Assembly: GCA_964543935.1 (NCBI GenBank)
Contig: CAZJAK010000002.1
Coordinates: forward strand, 1 to 64,000
Length of the DNA: 64,000 bases
DNA from: JAAYDK01 sp964543935
Lineage (GTDB): Bacteria; Spirochaetota; Spirochaetia; Sphaerochaetales; Sphaerochaetaceae
Reading direction: 5' to 3'
Shown one piece after another: positions 42,919 to 51,070 of the stretch. Below the pieces are notes generated by a model, which saw nothing but the letters and a program-made list of their open reading frames with translations, had not been told where the DNA came from and did not search any database. How positions within the stretch are numbered: the stretch's first letter is position 1; every line of letters begins with the position of its first letter. A program made the position numbers and the translations under genes.

Positions 42919-43056
42919 ATGGAAGTCGTCAAACAATCACTTACATTGATGTGGCAAGGCATGCTGGCGATCTTCGTCGTCATCTTCGCCATTTACCTGA
43001 TCCTGTTGGCTTTCCCCAAGTTGTTCAAGAACGGCAACGGCAAGAAACAGAACTGA
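42919..43056 (+). CDS. Small membrane protein, OadG-like gamma subunit
   Basis: A 45-residue single-span protein, MEVVKQSLTLMWQGMLAIF then VVIFAIYLILLAFPKLF and a basic tail. It starts 12 bases after oadB behind AAGGAG. A short helix followed by a charged tail is the layout of the gamma subunit that anchors Na+ pump decarboxylases, but the usual cytoplasmic extension with its metal-binding C terminus is missing. Position and topology support the call; the sequence is too short for firm homology. A strong terminator follows. Confidence 0.75.
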   Translation: MEVVKQSLTLMWQGMLAIFVVIFAIYLILLAFPKLFKNGNGKKQN

Positions 43057-43075
43057 ACGTAAGCAGCGTTGCATC

Positions 43076-43107
43076 AAGGACCGCACTCCAGGTAGGATGC
43101 GGTCCTT
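43076..43107 (+). terminator. Rho-independent terminator after oadB-oadG
   Basis: Perfect 10-bp arms AAGGACCGCA (43076-43085) and TGCGGTCCTT (43098-43107) with a 12-base loop, followed by TTACATTTT. It ends the oad transcript 20 bases past the small gene. Confidence 0.8.
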
Positions 43108-43216
43108 TACATTTTCCGGACTTTCGTCTACCATCGACAACCAACGGAGGCCTTCCGGTTGCTTAAGGGCAATCCGGTTGTCGAAGTCATCCGAATTTCT
43201 ACTCAAGGAGATTCCC

Positions 43217-44272
43217 ATGGCTGACACAGAAGTCTTCACGCCCAGTATTCCCAAAAAACCAGCTTCAACCAAAATTTCGCAGTGGGTCGTTAAAATCCTC
43301 GACGGTATGGCGCGCGGTCTGTTCGCATCGCTCATCATCGGGCTGATCATCAAACAGATCGGCACCTACAGCGGCATCGTGTTGTTGCAACGCTTCGGCC
43401 AAACCGCCCAATACATGATGGGACCGGCCATCGGAGTGGGAGTGGCCTATGCCATCGGCGCTCCGGCATTGGGGATTTTCGCCAGCGCCGCCACCGGTGC
43501 AGTCGGTGCCGGAACAATCGTGTTCGACAGTGCCATGAAAGCCACTCTTGCGATCGGCGAGCCGGTCGGTGCTTTGGTGGCCGCATTGGTGGGGGCCTTT
43601 GCAGCCCGTTTGATTGCCGGCAAGACGAAGGTGGACATCCTGCTCGTCCCGTTGGCGACCATCGTCTGTGGTGCGTTGGTGGGTGTTTTCCTTGCTCCAG
43701 CAATCGCGGCGATGATGCGGGCCATCGGTGCGTTCGTCAATTCGTTGACGACGCTCTATCCCATTCCGATGGGGATTTTGGTTTCTGTTGTGGTCGGCAT
43801 CATCCTGACGCTTCCAATCAGCAGCGCCGCCATCTGCATCTCGCTGGGCATCAGCGGGCTTGCTGCCGGAGCCGCAACAGTGGGGTGTTGCGCCCAGATG
43901 ATCGGTTTCGCCTTCGCCAGTTACAAGGATAACGGCATCGGGGGGCTGGTCAGCCAAGGCTTGGGCACTTCGATGATCCAGATGCCCAACATCGTGCGCA
44001 ACTGGCGTATCTGGATTCCTGCCACATTGACTGCCGCGATTCTCGGGCCGTTCGCCACCACCGTCTTCCAGATGGAAAACAACCCGGCCGGGGCCGGCAT
44101 GGGAACCAGTGGTCTGGTGGGCCAGTTCAACACCTTGGCTGTGATGGGACCACAATCGTGGTGGAAAATCCTGCTGCTGCACTTTGTTTTGCCGGCAGTA
44201 TTGGCCGCATTGATCGCTGCATTCATGCGGGCCAAGGGGTGGATTAAAACTGGAGACATGAAGCTGGCCTGA
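43217..44272 (+). CDS. PTS EIIC-like membrane protein (PfoR / PTS_EIIC_2 family)
   Basis: A 351-residue polytopic membrane protein. Long hydrophobic helices alternate with Gly/Ala-rich stretches (GVGVAYAIGAPALGIFASAATGAVGAG, NPAGAGMGTSGLVGQF), matching the family annotated as PfoR or PTS_EIIC_2. No EIIA or EIIB domain or gene lies nearby, so a phosphotransferase role is unproven; the family may transport or sense a different solute. ATG 43217 follows AAGGAG by 6 bases. Confidence 0.75.
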   Translation: MADTEVFTPSIPKKPASTKISQWVVKILDGMARGLFASLIIGLIIKQIGTYSGIVLLQRFGQTAQYMMGPAIGVGVAYAIGAPALGIFASAATGAVGAGTIVFDSAMKATLAIGEPVGALVAALVGAFAARLIAGKTKVDILLVPLATIVCGALVGVFLAPAIAAMMRAIGAFVNSLTTLYPIPMGILVSVVVGIILTLPISSAAICISLGISGLAAGAATVGCCAQMIGFAFASYKDNGIGGLVSQGLGTSMIQMPNIVRNWRIWIPATLTAAILGPFATTVFQMENNPAGAGMGTSGLVGQFNTLAVMGPQSWWKILLLHFVLPAVLAALIAAFMRAKGWIKTGDMKLA

Positions 44273-44291
44273 TAGCTCCTTTTGCCTTTTG

Positions 44292-44320
44292 TTGCGTTCC
44301 ACGGCCCATCATGCTACGAT
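44292..44320 (+). promoter_or_regulatory. Candidate promoter of uORF-mntR unit
   Basis: TTGCGT (44292-44297), a 17-base spacer and TACGAT (44315-44320) end 6 bases before an ATG at 44327. That ATG begins an 11-codon reading frame overlapping the regulator start. Confidence 0.5.
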
Positions 44321-44326
44321 GTCCTT

Positions 44327-44362
44327 ATGCCCGCGACGGGCTCTGGTGGAGGAAAGGCATGA
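44327..44362 (+). CDS. Possible leaderless 11-codon upstream ORF
   Basis: ATG 44327 opens the frame MPATGSGGGKA and stops with TGA at 44360-44362, overlapping the ATG of the MntR-like gene as ATGA. The ATG lies exactly 6 bases after the predicted -10, so it would be at or next to the 5' end of the message. It may couple translation into the regulator gene. The peptide itself is Gly-rich, and conservation has not been tested. Confidence 0.35.
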   Translation: MPATGSGGGKA

Positions 44363-44733
44363 GGCAGTCTGGCGAGGATTATCTGGAGGCGGTGCTCAGC
44401 CTCGAGCAGGAGCATAAAGCGGTGCGCCTTACCGATGTGGCTGCCAAACTCGGTGTGACCAAGCCCAGCGTGAACCGGGCCATGAAACTCTTGCAGAACG
44501 ACGGATACATACATCAAGAAACCTACGGGACTATTGAACTCACTCCCAAGGGCCGTTTGAAGGCGGCTCAGGTCTACCGTCGCCACCGGGTCCTCACCCT
44601 GTTCCTTGGCGAGATTTTAGGAGTCGATGGGAAAACGGCCGAGGAAGACGCCTGTCGGATGGAGCATGTGCTCAGCTCCGAGACGATGGAACGTTTGGCG
44701 GCCTTTGTCGAAGAGAGCAAAACTGCTCCATGA
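44359..44733 (+). CDS. MntR/DtxR-family metal-dependent transcriptional regulator
   Basis: A 124-residue regulator. A winged helix (RLTDVAAKLGVTKPSVNRAMKLLQNDGYI) is followed by the dimerisation and metal-binding domain. Metal-site residues of the MntR type are visible: Asp and Glu in GEDYLEAV, His in RRHRVLTLFLG, and Glu-His in RMEHVLSSE. It lacks the SH3-like third domain of DtxR. It probably represses a manganese or iron uptake gene; the target is not evident here. ATG 44359 follows GGAGGAAAGG. Confidence 0.85.
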   Translation: MRQSGEDYLEAVLSLEQEHKAVRLTDVAAKLGVTKPSVNRAMKLLQNDGYIHQETYGTIELTPKGRLKAAQVYRRHRVLTLFLGEILGVDGKTAEEDACRMEHVLSSETMERLAAFVEESKTAP

Positions 44734-44816
44734 TTGGCAAAATCGTTCACTTGCATTCCCGGACTGGCAATGAGAAAATAGGGAAGAAAGTATCTTTTCA
44801 TTGAGGAGGTAACGAC

Positions 44817-46109
44817 ATGAAAAAGACTCTGTTCGCGCTCTTCGTCCTCACGATCCTGCTGGTCCCCATGTTTGCTCAAGGGACTCAGGAACCACAAGGC
44901 CCGATCACGTTGCAGTTCTGGACCCACGAGGACCCCAACCGCACCAGGATTGAGGAACGCTACATCAAGGAATTCGAGGCAGCCAATCCGAACATCAAGA
45001 TTGAACGCACGACCCAGGCCGCCACGAAGATCATCGAATTGGTCCAGACCGCCTTCGCAGCGAATTCTGGCCCGGACATCTTCAACCTTTCGATCGAGGA
45101 CGAGTATGCCTACATCGCTAACGGGCGGGTTGCCCCGGTCAACGCCAAAGCGGCCGGTTATGCCAGCCAGCAGGCCCTCGAAGATGCCTACATGGAAGGT
45201 TTCCTCGATCCAGTCAAGGTCGACGGCAAGTTGTATGGATTGCCGCTTGAGCTGACCAACTGGTGCATTTTCGTCAACAAGAAGGTCTTCCGCTCGGCCG
45301 GTCTCGATCCTGAAAAGGATTATCCCAAGACATGGGAAGACATGGTCACCATCTCGCAGAAGCTTGTCATCCGCAATGGAGACATTCTGGTCCGGCGCGG
45401 TTTTGACTTCCGTTATCCGTACTATTTGGTCGCATTCGTGCCGATGGTCGAGCAGTTGGGCGGAAAACTAGTCAGCGATGACGGCAAGGAAGCCATCGTC
45501 GGTGAAGAAGCTTGGCTCAAGTTCCTCCGCTTCATGCAGGCGTGGGGGCCGAGCGGGTTGAACCTCGGTTCTCCCACCTACAAGAATGCCCGTTCGTTGT
45601 TCAACAAGGACAACAACGACATCGCGATGGCCACCACCGGATTGTACCAGGAAGGACGCATCAAAGCTGAGAATCCGACCTTCTACAACAGTGGTGAATG
45701 GATGGTCGTGCCGTTCCCGGTCTTCAAGGATGCGGTCAAAGATGTCGCGGCTTGTTATTACGGGCACTACTACATGGTCAACGCCCAAAGCAGCAAGGCC
45801 GAACAGGAAGCTGCTTGGAAGTTCATCGGTTACATGCTGAGCCATGGCGAGGAGTACCTGACCGAGGTCGCCCTCATCCAGCCAACCAAGAAGCTGATGA
45901 ATTCGGACGTCTACAAGAGCCAACCCTTCTCGGATGTCTTCACCAAGGACTTCCAGCGCGGGCACATCGTCTACTACGGCAAGAACAGCTCCGAACTGCA
46001 GACCCTCATCCGCACTGCGGTAGAGTCGGTCATGCTCAGTGGAGTCACTCCTGAAAAGGCTCTGGCCACCCTGAAGGCTGCTGCCCAAGAACTGATTGAC
46101 GAGCAGTAG
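44817..46109 (+). CDS. Sugar ABC transporter substrate-binding protein
   Basis: A 430-residue periplasmic binding protein of SBP family 1. The signal peptide ends VPMFAQ, followed by GTQEPQGP. ITLQFWTHEDPNR, SGPDIFNLSIEDEYAYI and the GAMATTG-like segment (DIAMATTGLYQEGR) are typical of oligosaccharide-binding proteins. GAGGAGG precedes ATG 44817. It is first in an operon with two MalF/MalG-type permeases. No ATPase gene is adjacent, so a shared MsmK-like ATPase encoded elsewhere is likely. Confidence 0.92.
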   Translation: MKKTLFALFVLTILLVPMFAQGTQEPQGPITLQFWTHEDPNRTRIEERYIKEFEAANPNIKIERTTQAATKIIELVQTAFAANSGPDIFNLSIEDEYAYIANGRVAPVNAKAAGYASQQALEDAYMEGFLDPVKVDGKLYGLPLELTNWCIFVNKKVFRSAGLDPEKDYPKTWEDMVTISQKLVIRNGDILVRRGFDFRYPYYLVAFVPMVEQLGGKLVSDDGKEAIVGEEAWLKFLRFMQAWGPSGLNLGSPTYKNARSLFNKDNNDIAMATTGLYQEGRIKAENPTFYNSGEWMVVPFPVFKDAVKDVAACYYGHYYMVNAQSSKAEQEAAWKFIGYMLSHGEEYLTEVALIQPTKKLMNSDVYKSQPFSDVFTKDFQRGHIVYYGKNSSELQTLIRTAVESVMLSGVTPEKALATLKAAAQELIDEQ

Positions 46110-46119
46110 ACTCTGTTTT

Positions 46120-46171
46120 CCAATCCATCCTCGTGCCGGTACCCTTGAGGTCCCGGCCGAGGATTGGTTTT
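46120..46171 (+). terminator. Intercistronic hairpin with T-tract after binding-protein gene
   Basis: A long imperfect stem pairs CCAATCC..TCGTGCCGG (46120-46139) with CCGGCCGAGGATTGG (46153-46167) and runs into TTTTCT. It lies between the binding-protein stop and the first permease. A partial terminator or 3' stabiliser here would raise binding protein over permease. Confidence 0.65.
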
Positions 46172-46187
46172 CTAAGAAGGTGATACC

Positions 46188-47123
46188 ATGAAAAACACAC
46201 CCACTGTGAAACGGAAGAAGGCCTACATCGGCATTGAGAGAATCGAGGCCAGATGGGGGCTTGCCTTCACCATACCCGCCATCATCTTCTTCGCTGTGTT
46301 CAGTTTTTATCCGATCATCAATGCCTTTGTCACCAGTCTGTTCGATAAACGGACCCTTTCGCTAGCCGCCCCGAAATTTGTGGGGATAGGCAATTATTCC
46401 TACATCTTCCAGTCGGCTGATTTCTGGAACTCGATCAGGGCGACCTTCATATTCACCCTTGGAACGTTCGTTCCGATGGTGGTGTTGAGCCTGTTGTTGG
46501 CAGTGTTCATGATGATGGTGCGCAACACCAAGGTGAGGGGTTTTTTCCAAATCGCCTATTACACCCCCGCGGTGATCTCGTCTGTCGTCGCTGCGGCCAT
46601 CTGGATGTTGATTTTCGACCCCCGCGGGCTGGCCAACCAATGGGTCAATGTGGTTATGAATACTCCGGGTACTGATCACAAGTGGCTGGCCGATGCCGTC
46701 ATGGTTCAGTTTTCCACAATGATCATCTACTTTTGGAAATACATCGGTTACTTTGTCGTATTGTTCATCACCGGTTTGGCATCGATCCCGCCGACCATCT
46801 TCGAAGCGGCCACCATCGACGGTTCCAACCGTTGGAACACATTCTGGCGCATCACGTTGCCGTTGCTCAAGCCGACGGTGGTGTTGGTCTCCATCATGGC
46901 CATGCTGCAGTGCCTGAAGACCTTCAGCACCCAATATCTGTTGATGCAGGGGGGGGCCCCGCGCGATCCGATCAATGTCATCACCATGAACATCTACACG
47001 ACCGGTATCCGCAACCAGCGCATCGGGCGGGCCAGTGCGATGAGTATCGTGTTGTTCTTGATCATGCTGTTGTTCACATGGCTGCAATTCAGGACTTCCA
47101 AGACCGAGGAAGTGGAATATTAA
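46188..47123 (+). CDS. Sugar ABC transporter permease, MalF type
   Basis: A 311-residue inner-membrane permease with six hydrophobic segments. The EAA loop lies in IPPTIFEAATIDGSNRWNTFWRITLPLL. The short cytoplasmic N terminus before the first helix is Lys/Arg-rich. AAGGTG precedes ATG 46188. It pairs with the MalG-type protein encoded next, 11 bases downstream. Confidence 0.92.
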   Translation: MKNTPTVKRKKAYIGIERIEARWGLAFTIPAIIFFAVFSFYPIINAFVTSLFDKRTLSLAAPKFVGIGNYSYIFQSADFWNSIRATFIFTLGTFVPMVVLSLLLAVFMMMVRNTKVRGFFQIAYYTPAVISSVVAAAIWMLIFDPRGLANQWVNVVMNTPGTDHKWLADAVMVQFSTMIIYFWKYIGYFVVLFITGLASIPPTIFEAATIDGSNRWNTFWRITLPLLKPTVVLVSIMAMLQCLKTFSTQYLLMQGGAPRDPINVITMNIYTTGIRNQRIGRASAMSIVLFLIMLLFTWLQFRTSKTEEVEY

Positions 47124-47134
47124 GGAGGAGACGG

Positions 47135-48007
47135 ATGCAAGAGCAATCGACTGCCGTGACTGAAGACCGCAAACGTTTCCCCTGGATGACCTTGGTGAGT
47201 TGGTTTATTCTCATTGTGGTGCTCGTGTTCACATTGATGCCGCTGTTGTTCATGGTTACGGCCTCGTTCATGACCAGCAAGCAAATCGTGCGCATGCCCT
47301 TCAGTTGGATCCCTGAGGGGATCTACTTCGACAATTATCTCAAGGCCTTGCGCGGAAACGACATGGCTTGGACTCTCCCACGCAACGTGTTCAACTCTTT
47401 GGTAGTATCGATCACCGTGGCCGTCACGACCGTGTTGATTGCCTCGATCACTGGTTATGGCATAGCCAAGTTCAAGTTCAGGGGCCGCAACTTGATTTTC
47501 ATGGCGATCATGGCCACCATGATGATCCCTTTCGAAGCCATCATGATCCCGTTGTACATGGTCGCTACCGGACTGGGATTGCAGGATTCCTATATGGGGT
47601 TGATCCTTCCGTTCTTGGTCAGCGCATTCGGGGTGTTCCAGATGCGCCAGTACTTGACAACCTTCCCGAGTGAATTCCTCGATGCCTCGCGGGTCGACGG
47701 CCTGAACGAATTCAGGATCTTTTGGCAGATCGTTTTCCCCAACTGCGCCCCTGTCATCGCGACACTGGGCATCCTTTCCTTCCGCGGGCAATGGGACAAC
47801 CTGTTGTGGCCGTTGCTGGTCACCCAGACGGAGAAAATGAAAACCATTCCATTGTACATCACCAAGTTCTCCGAGGAGAAACTCACCGATGAGGGGGCCA
47901 TGATGGCCGTCGCGATGATCGCCAGCATCCCCATGTTTTTGTTGTTCGGATTCCTTTCCAAGTACTTCCTTGGTGGAGCAGCCGTCTACGAGTCAAGAAA
48001 GGGTTGA
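47135..48007 (+). CDS. Sugar ABC transporter permease, MalG type
   Basis: A 290-residue permease with six membrane segments. The EAA loop is FLDASRVDGLNEFRIFWQIVFPNC, and the N-terminal cytoplasmic stretch is followed by LMPLLFMVTASFMTS, typical of MalG. ATG 47135 has AAGGAGGAG upstream; the frame is open far upstream within the previous gene, but that part is not homologous. It is followed 1 base later by the HAD phosphatase gene. Confidence 0.92.
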   Translation: MQEQSTAVTEDRKRFPWMTLVSWFILIVVLVFTLMPLLFMVTASFMTSKQIVRMPFSWIPEGIYFDNYLKALRGNDMAWTLPRNVFNSLVVSITVAVTTVLIASITGYGIAKFKFRGRNLIFMAIMATMMIPFEAIMIPLYMVATGLGLQDSYMGLILPFLVSAFGVFQMRQYLTTFPSEFLDASRVDGLNEFRIFWQIVFPNCAPVIATLGILSFRGQWDNLLWPLLVTQTEKMKTIPLYITKFSEEKLTDEGAMMAVAMIASIPMFLLFGFLSKYFLGGAAVYESRKG

Positions 48008-48008
48008 T

Positions 48009-48641
48009 ATGAACGAAATCCACACGCAGCGAGGGCGTGGTCCGTTGGACCGCACCCTCTGTTTGTTCGACATGGGCAATGTGGTGGTGCGCAACGTCAC
48101 CACGATGGAGAAGATCGCCGATCACTACCGGTTGCCGTTCGCCGAGTTGTTGGAAGATTACAAGAAGTATGAATTCCCGTTGATGGATGGCTCAATCCCG
48201 TCAGAGGTGTATTGGAAGCATGCCGAGGGCCGCTTCGGGATCAAAGTGCATGGCGACCCCTTGGCTGATTTCTTCCATCCGGTCTGGAATCCCCCTGTCG
48301 TCGAGCTCATCGGATGGTTGCGCTCGTTGGGCAAACGGATCGTGTGCGCCTCCAACACCTACGCCCCCCATTGGAAGATTCTGCAGGAGCAGGGATTTCT
48401 GGCGGTATTCGATCAAGTGTATGCATCGCACGAACTGGGGGTCACCAAGCCGAGCCGGCAATTCTTCGAACGAATTTTGGAAGCAGAAAAAGCCACTGCC
48501 GAACAAGCCTGTTTCGTCGACGACTATCTTGAAAACATCGTTGCTGCCGAGCGGGTGGGCATCCTGTCGTGTCATTACAGCGATGGTGAGGGCCTCTTGG
48601 CTGATCGGCGCTTGGCTAATTTTTTTGGATTTGCACCATAA
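48009..48641 (+). CDS. HAD-superfamily phosphatase, YihX-like
   Basis: A 210-residue HAD hydrolase. Motif I is CLFDMGNVVV (nucleophile Asp; the usual second Asp is replaced by Asn, as in YihX-type enzymes), motif II CASNT, motif III GVTKPSRQFF and motif IV CFVDDYLENI. YihX dephosphorylates glucose-1-phosphate. Position at the end of a sugar-transport operon fits sugar-phosphate removal, though the substrate is not proven. ATG 48009 starts 1 base past the permease stop, behind AAAGGG. Confidence 0.82.
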   Translation: MNEIHTQRGRGPLDRTLCLFDMGNVVVRNVTTMEKIADHYRLPFAELLEDYKKYEFPLMDGSIPSEVYWKHAEGRFGIKVHGDPLADFFHPVWNPPVVELIGWLRSLGKRIVCASNTYAPHWKILQEQGFLAVFDQVYASHELGVTKPSRQFFERILEAEKATAEQACFVDDYLENIVAAERVGILSCHYSDGEGLLADRRLANFFGFAP

Positions 48642-48731
48642 AATCCTTTACCGAATCTTTACCGCGCCTTCACGGTGTGTTTCCATGATGGTGTGATGCT
48701 AAGGCAACACACGCCAAGGAGGCGCACCGTC

Positions 48732-49592
48732 ATGCCAAACAAGAGGGGCAAAAAGAATCAGACTGTCCGTCGAATCATCCAGATCGTATTCTTCGTCCTT
48801 GTGCTTTTAGTCTCGCTTTCCCACACCTTAGCTGAAAGCGGTATCGAGATCCCCCTCATCCAAGGGGCCTCGGTGCACGCCATCTGTCCGTTCGGGGGAG
48901 TGGTCTCGCTGTACCGCTACATCACAACGGGTACCTTCGTCCAAAAGATCCATGACTCTTCCTTCTACCTCATGCTGATCGTACTGGTTACAGCGGTCGT
49001 GGCCGGTCCGGTCTTCTGCGGGTGGGTCTGTCCGTTCGGCACCTTCCAGGACTGGTTGGCCATGCTGGGGCGCAAGCTGTTTAAGAAACGCTACAACCGC
49101 TTCATCCCCGCCAAGTTCGACAAGTGGTTGCGCTATCTCAGGTATCTGGTAGCGGTTTGGGTCATCGTGATGACCGCGATCTCGGCCAAATTGGTCTTTT
49201 CCGATTATGATCCGTACTACGCTTTGTTCAACCTGTGGACCAGCGAAGTCGCCATCACGGCCTATGTGGCCCTCGCCTTGGTGGTGGTCGCGTCGTTGTT
49301 TGTCGAGCGCCCCTTTTGCAAATACGCCTGTCCATACGGGGCAGTGTTGGGTTTGACCAATCTGTTCAGGATCTTCACCATTCGGCGCAACCCCAAGACA
49401 TGCATCGATTGCGGCAAGTGCGATAAAGCCTGCCCGATGAATATCGCTGTGTCGACATCCGGCCATGTCCGCGACCATCAGTGCATCACCTGCATGGCCT
49501 GCACTTCCGAAGTAGCTTGTCCGATCAACAAGACCGTGGAGTTGTCTGCAGGCAAAGCAATCTCCACCGAAACTCAGGAGGTGTCGAAATGA
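48732..49592 (+). CDS. NapH-type membrane polyferredoxin
   Basis: A 286-residue membrane protein with four to five helices and two CxxxCP motifs at membrane edges (CGWVCPFG, CKYACPYGA). Two cytoplasmic [4Fe-4S] sites follow (CIDCGKCDKACP, CITCMACTSEVACP). This is the NapH/NosR/CcoG group, which passes electrons across or along the membrane. ATG 48732 follows AAGGAGG; TTCACG and TGTGAT with 17-base spacing upstream may be its promoter. The next gene overlaps it as ATGA, so the two products probably form a complex. No nitrate or nitrous oxide reductase gene is present. Confidence 0.87.
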   Translation: MPNKRGKKNQTVRRIIQIVFFVLVLLVSLSHTLAESGIEIPLIQGASVHAICPFGGVVSLYRYITTGTFVQKIHDSSFYLMLIVLVTAVVAGPVFCGWVCPFGTFQDWLAMLGRKLFKKRYNRFIPAKFDKWLRYLRYLVAVWVIVMTAISAKLVFSDYDPYYALFNLWTSEVAITAYVALALVVVASLFVERPFCKYACPYGAVLGLTNLFRIFTIRRNPKTCIDCGKCDKACPMNIAVSTSGHVRDHQCITCMACTSEVACPINKTVELSAGKAISTETQEVSK

Positions 49593-50314
49593 AGATCAGC
49601 TTGAAGGTCCTCGGAATCGGTACCGCAGTCTTCATCCTTGGGTGCATTCTCGTCCTGATGGCGGTGGATGCTTGGAAAACCGAGAGCACCAAGACGCCCG
49701 CCAAATACACCACCGGCCAATTTGCTGGATTGAACAATCCCAGCGACATCCGCGGCTCATACAGCTTTGCCGATGTGGAGAAGAATTTCAAAGTGACGGC
49801 CACCGACTTGGCCAAAGCTTTTGCATTGGACACTTCGGTCAAGTCGGCCGGAGAATATCTGGCCAAGGATTTGGAGACCGTCTATGGAGAACAGGCCAAT
49901 GGCGGCGAGGTCGGCACTGACAGCATCCGTTGGTTCGTAGCATTGTATCTCGGTTTGCCCCACACGCCAGAAGAGACTACGTTGTTGCCCAATCCGGCCT
50001 TGACCTTGTTGCGCGATGCCGGCAAGATCAACGAGGACACCTTCCAAACCCTCAAAGCCAAATCAGTATCGCCTTCGGGCACGGCAGCGACTGTCAGCGA
50101 GACCCATGTCGAATCGAGCGAGGAGAAGTTGATCAAGGGCAACACGACCTATGGCGACTTGCTCGAGTGGGGGCTCAGCCGGCAACAGATCGAGCAGGTG
50201 ATGGGTTTTGCGTTCACCGACCGGGCCCTGAAGTTGCGCGATGACCTAGGGGCACGGGGACTTGAGTTCTCCGGTTACAAGACAGCCTTGCAAGCGTTAA
50301 TCGATGCCCTATGA
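49589..50314 (+). CDS. Membrane-anchored protein with two internal repeats, partner of NapH-like protein
   Basis: A 241-residue protein with an N-terminal membrane anchor (about residues 8-27) and an extracytoplasmic remainder. Two related segments are visible: DIRGSYSFADVEKNF followed by TATDLAKAFAL, and IKGNTTYGDLLEW followed by SRQQIEQVMGF. Each is a turn plus two short helices, a small helical module I have seen in ferredoxin-linked membrane proteins but cannot name. No cofactor motif (no CxxCH, no Cys pairs) is present. Start overlaps the ferredoxin gene by 4 bases. Its stop overlaps the convergent response-regulator stop by 6 bases. Confidence 0.7.
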   Translation: MKISLKVLGIGTAVFILGCILVLMAVDAWKTESTKTPAKYTTGQFAGLNNPSDIRGSYSFADVEKNFKVTATDLAKAFALDTSVKSAGEYLAKDLETVYGEQANGGEVGTDSIRWFVALYLGLPHTPEETTLLPNPALTLLRDAGKINEDTFQTLKAKSVSPSGTAATVSETHVESSEEKLIKGNTTYGDLLEWGLSRQQIEQVMGFAFTDRALKLRDDLGARGLEFSGYKTALQALIDAL

Positions 50315-51070
50315 TTCGCTTTCGGTGCGGTAGCGGCTCGGTGCGCTGCCCGTGAATTTCTTGAATATTTTGGCGAAATACCCCGGGTTGGGGAATCCGC
50401 ACTCCATGGCGATGCGCTGGATGCTCAACCTGGGGTCTTTGAGTGCTTCAATGGCTTTGTTCACCCTGAATGCGTTGAGGTATTGCAGGAAATTGATGCC
50501 GGTGGTCTCCTTGAACAGCCGGCACAGGTGGCTCTCAGAAATTTCAAGATAGTCGGCTGTCTGTTGCAGGCCGACCGGCTGGCTATAGGATTCATGGATG
50601 TAGGAGATGGAGGCGTCGACGATACGGTTTCCCGTTGCTTGTCGCAAATCGGTGAATCCACTGCTCTGACGGGTGACGAGCAATGTGTCCAAGTCGGCCT
50701 CCTCTTCCACGATTCTGGCCACGAGAGCCGCTAGAGTTTTCTCAAGCTCGACATCCTCGACCGGTTTGAGCAAGTAATCGAACACTCCCAACCTGATGGC
50801 CTGCTGCATGTAGCTGAAATCGCTATGGCCGCTGATGATGACGGCATGGTTCACCGGACAACGTGAGAGCATCGTCAGTCCGTCTTGCCCTGGCAGACGG
50901 ATGTCGGTAACGACGATGTCGGGCTCCTTCTCCTTGATCAGGTATTCACCGCTGATGCCGTCACTGGCTGTACCGACCACTTGCAAACCAAGGCGTTTCC
51001 ATCCGGTGGTCAATTCCAACTCTTGCAGCGTGAATACCTCGTCCTCGACCAATACTACCGTATGGCTCAT
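50309..51070 (-). CDS. Response regulator with AraC-type DNA-binding domain (YesN-like)
   Basis: A 253-residue transcription factor. The receiver domain shows VLVEDE, the phospho-acceptor Asp in VVTDIRLPGQDG, Ser in IISGHSDF and Lys in YLLKPV. Two AraC helix-turn-helix units follow (VGLQQTADYLEISESHLCRLFKE, LSIQRIAMECGFPNPGYFAKIFKK). YesN-type regulators control sugar transporters; the sugar ABC operon at 44.8-48 kb is the obvious candidate target. Start ATG 51070 overlaps the kinase stop by 4 bases. Confidence 0.9.
   Translation of the reverse strand: MSHTVVLVEDEVFTLQELELTTGWKRLGLQVVGTASDGISGEYLIKEKEPDIVVTDIRLPGQDGLTMLSRCPVNHAVIISGHSDFSYMQQAIRLGVFDYLLKPVEDVELEKTLAALVARIVEEEADLDTLLVTRQSSGFTDLRQATGNRIVDASISYIHESYSQPVGLQQTADYLEISESHLCRLFKETTGINFLQYLNAFRVNKAIEALKDPRLSIQRIAMECGFPNPGYFAKIFKKFTGSAPSRYRTESES

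Noticed and set aside
41749..42936. 395-codon minus-strand frame opposite oadB
   Set aside because: Highly charged, His/Asp/Gln-rich composition typical of an antisense shadow of a hydrophobic membrane protein gene.
43265..44302. 345-codon minus-strand frame opposite the EIIC-like gene
   Set aside because: Antisense shadow with low-complexity charged composition and no homology pattern.
48642..48731. GTGTGTT / AACACAC inverted repeat before the NapH-like gene
   Set aside because: 7-bp arms with a large loop and no T-run; not convincing as terminator or operator.
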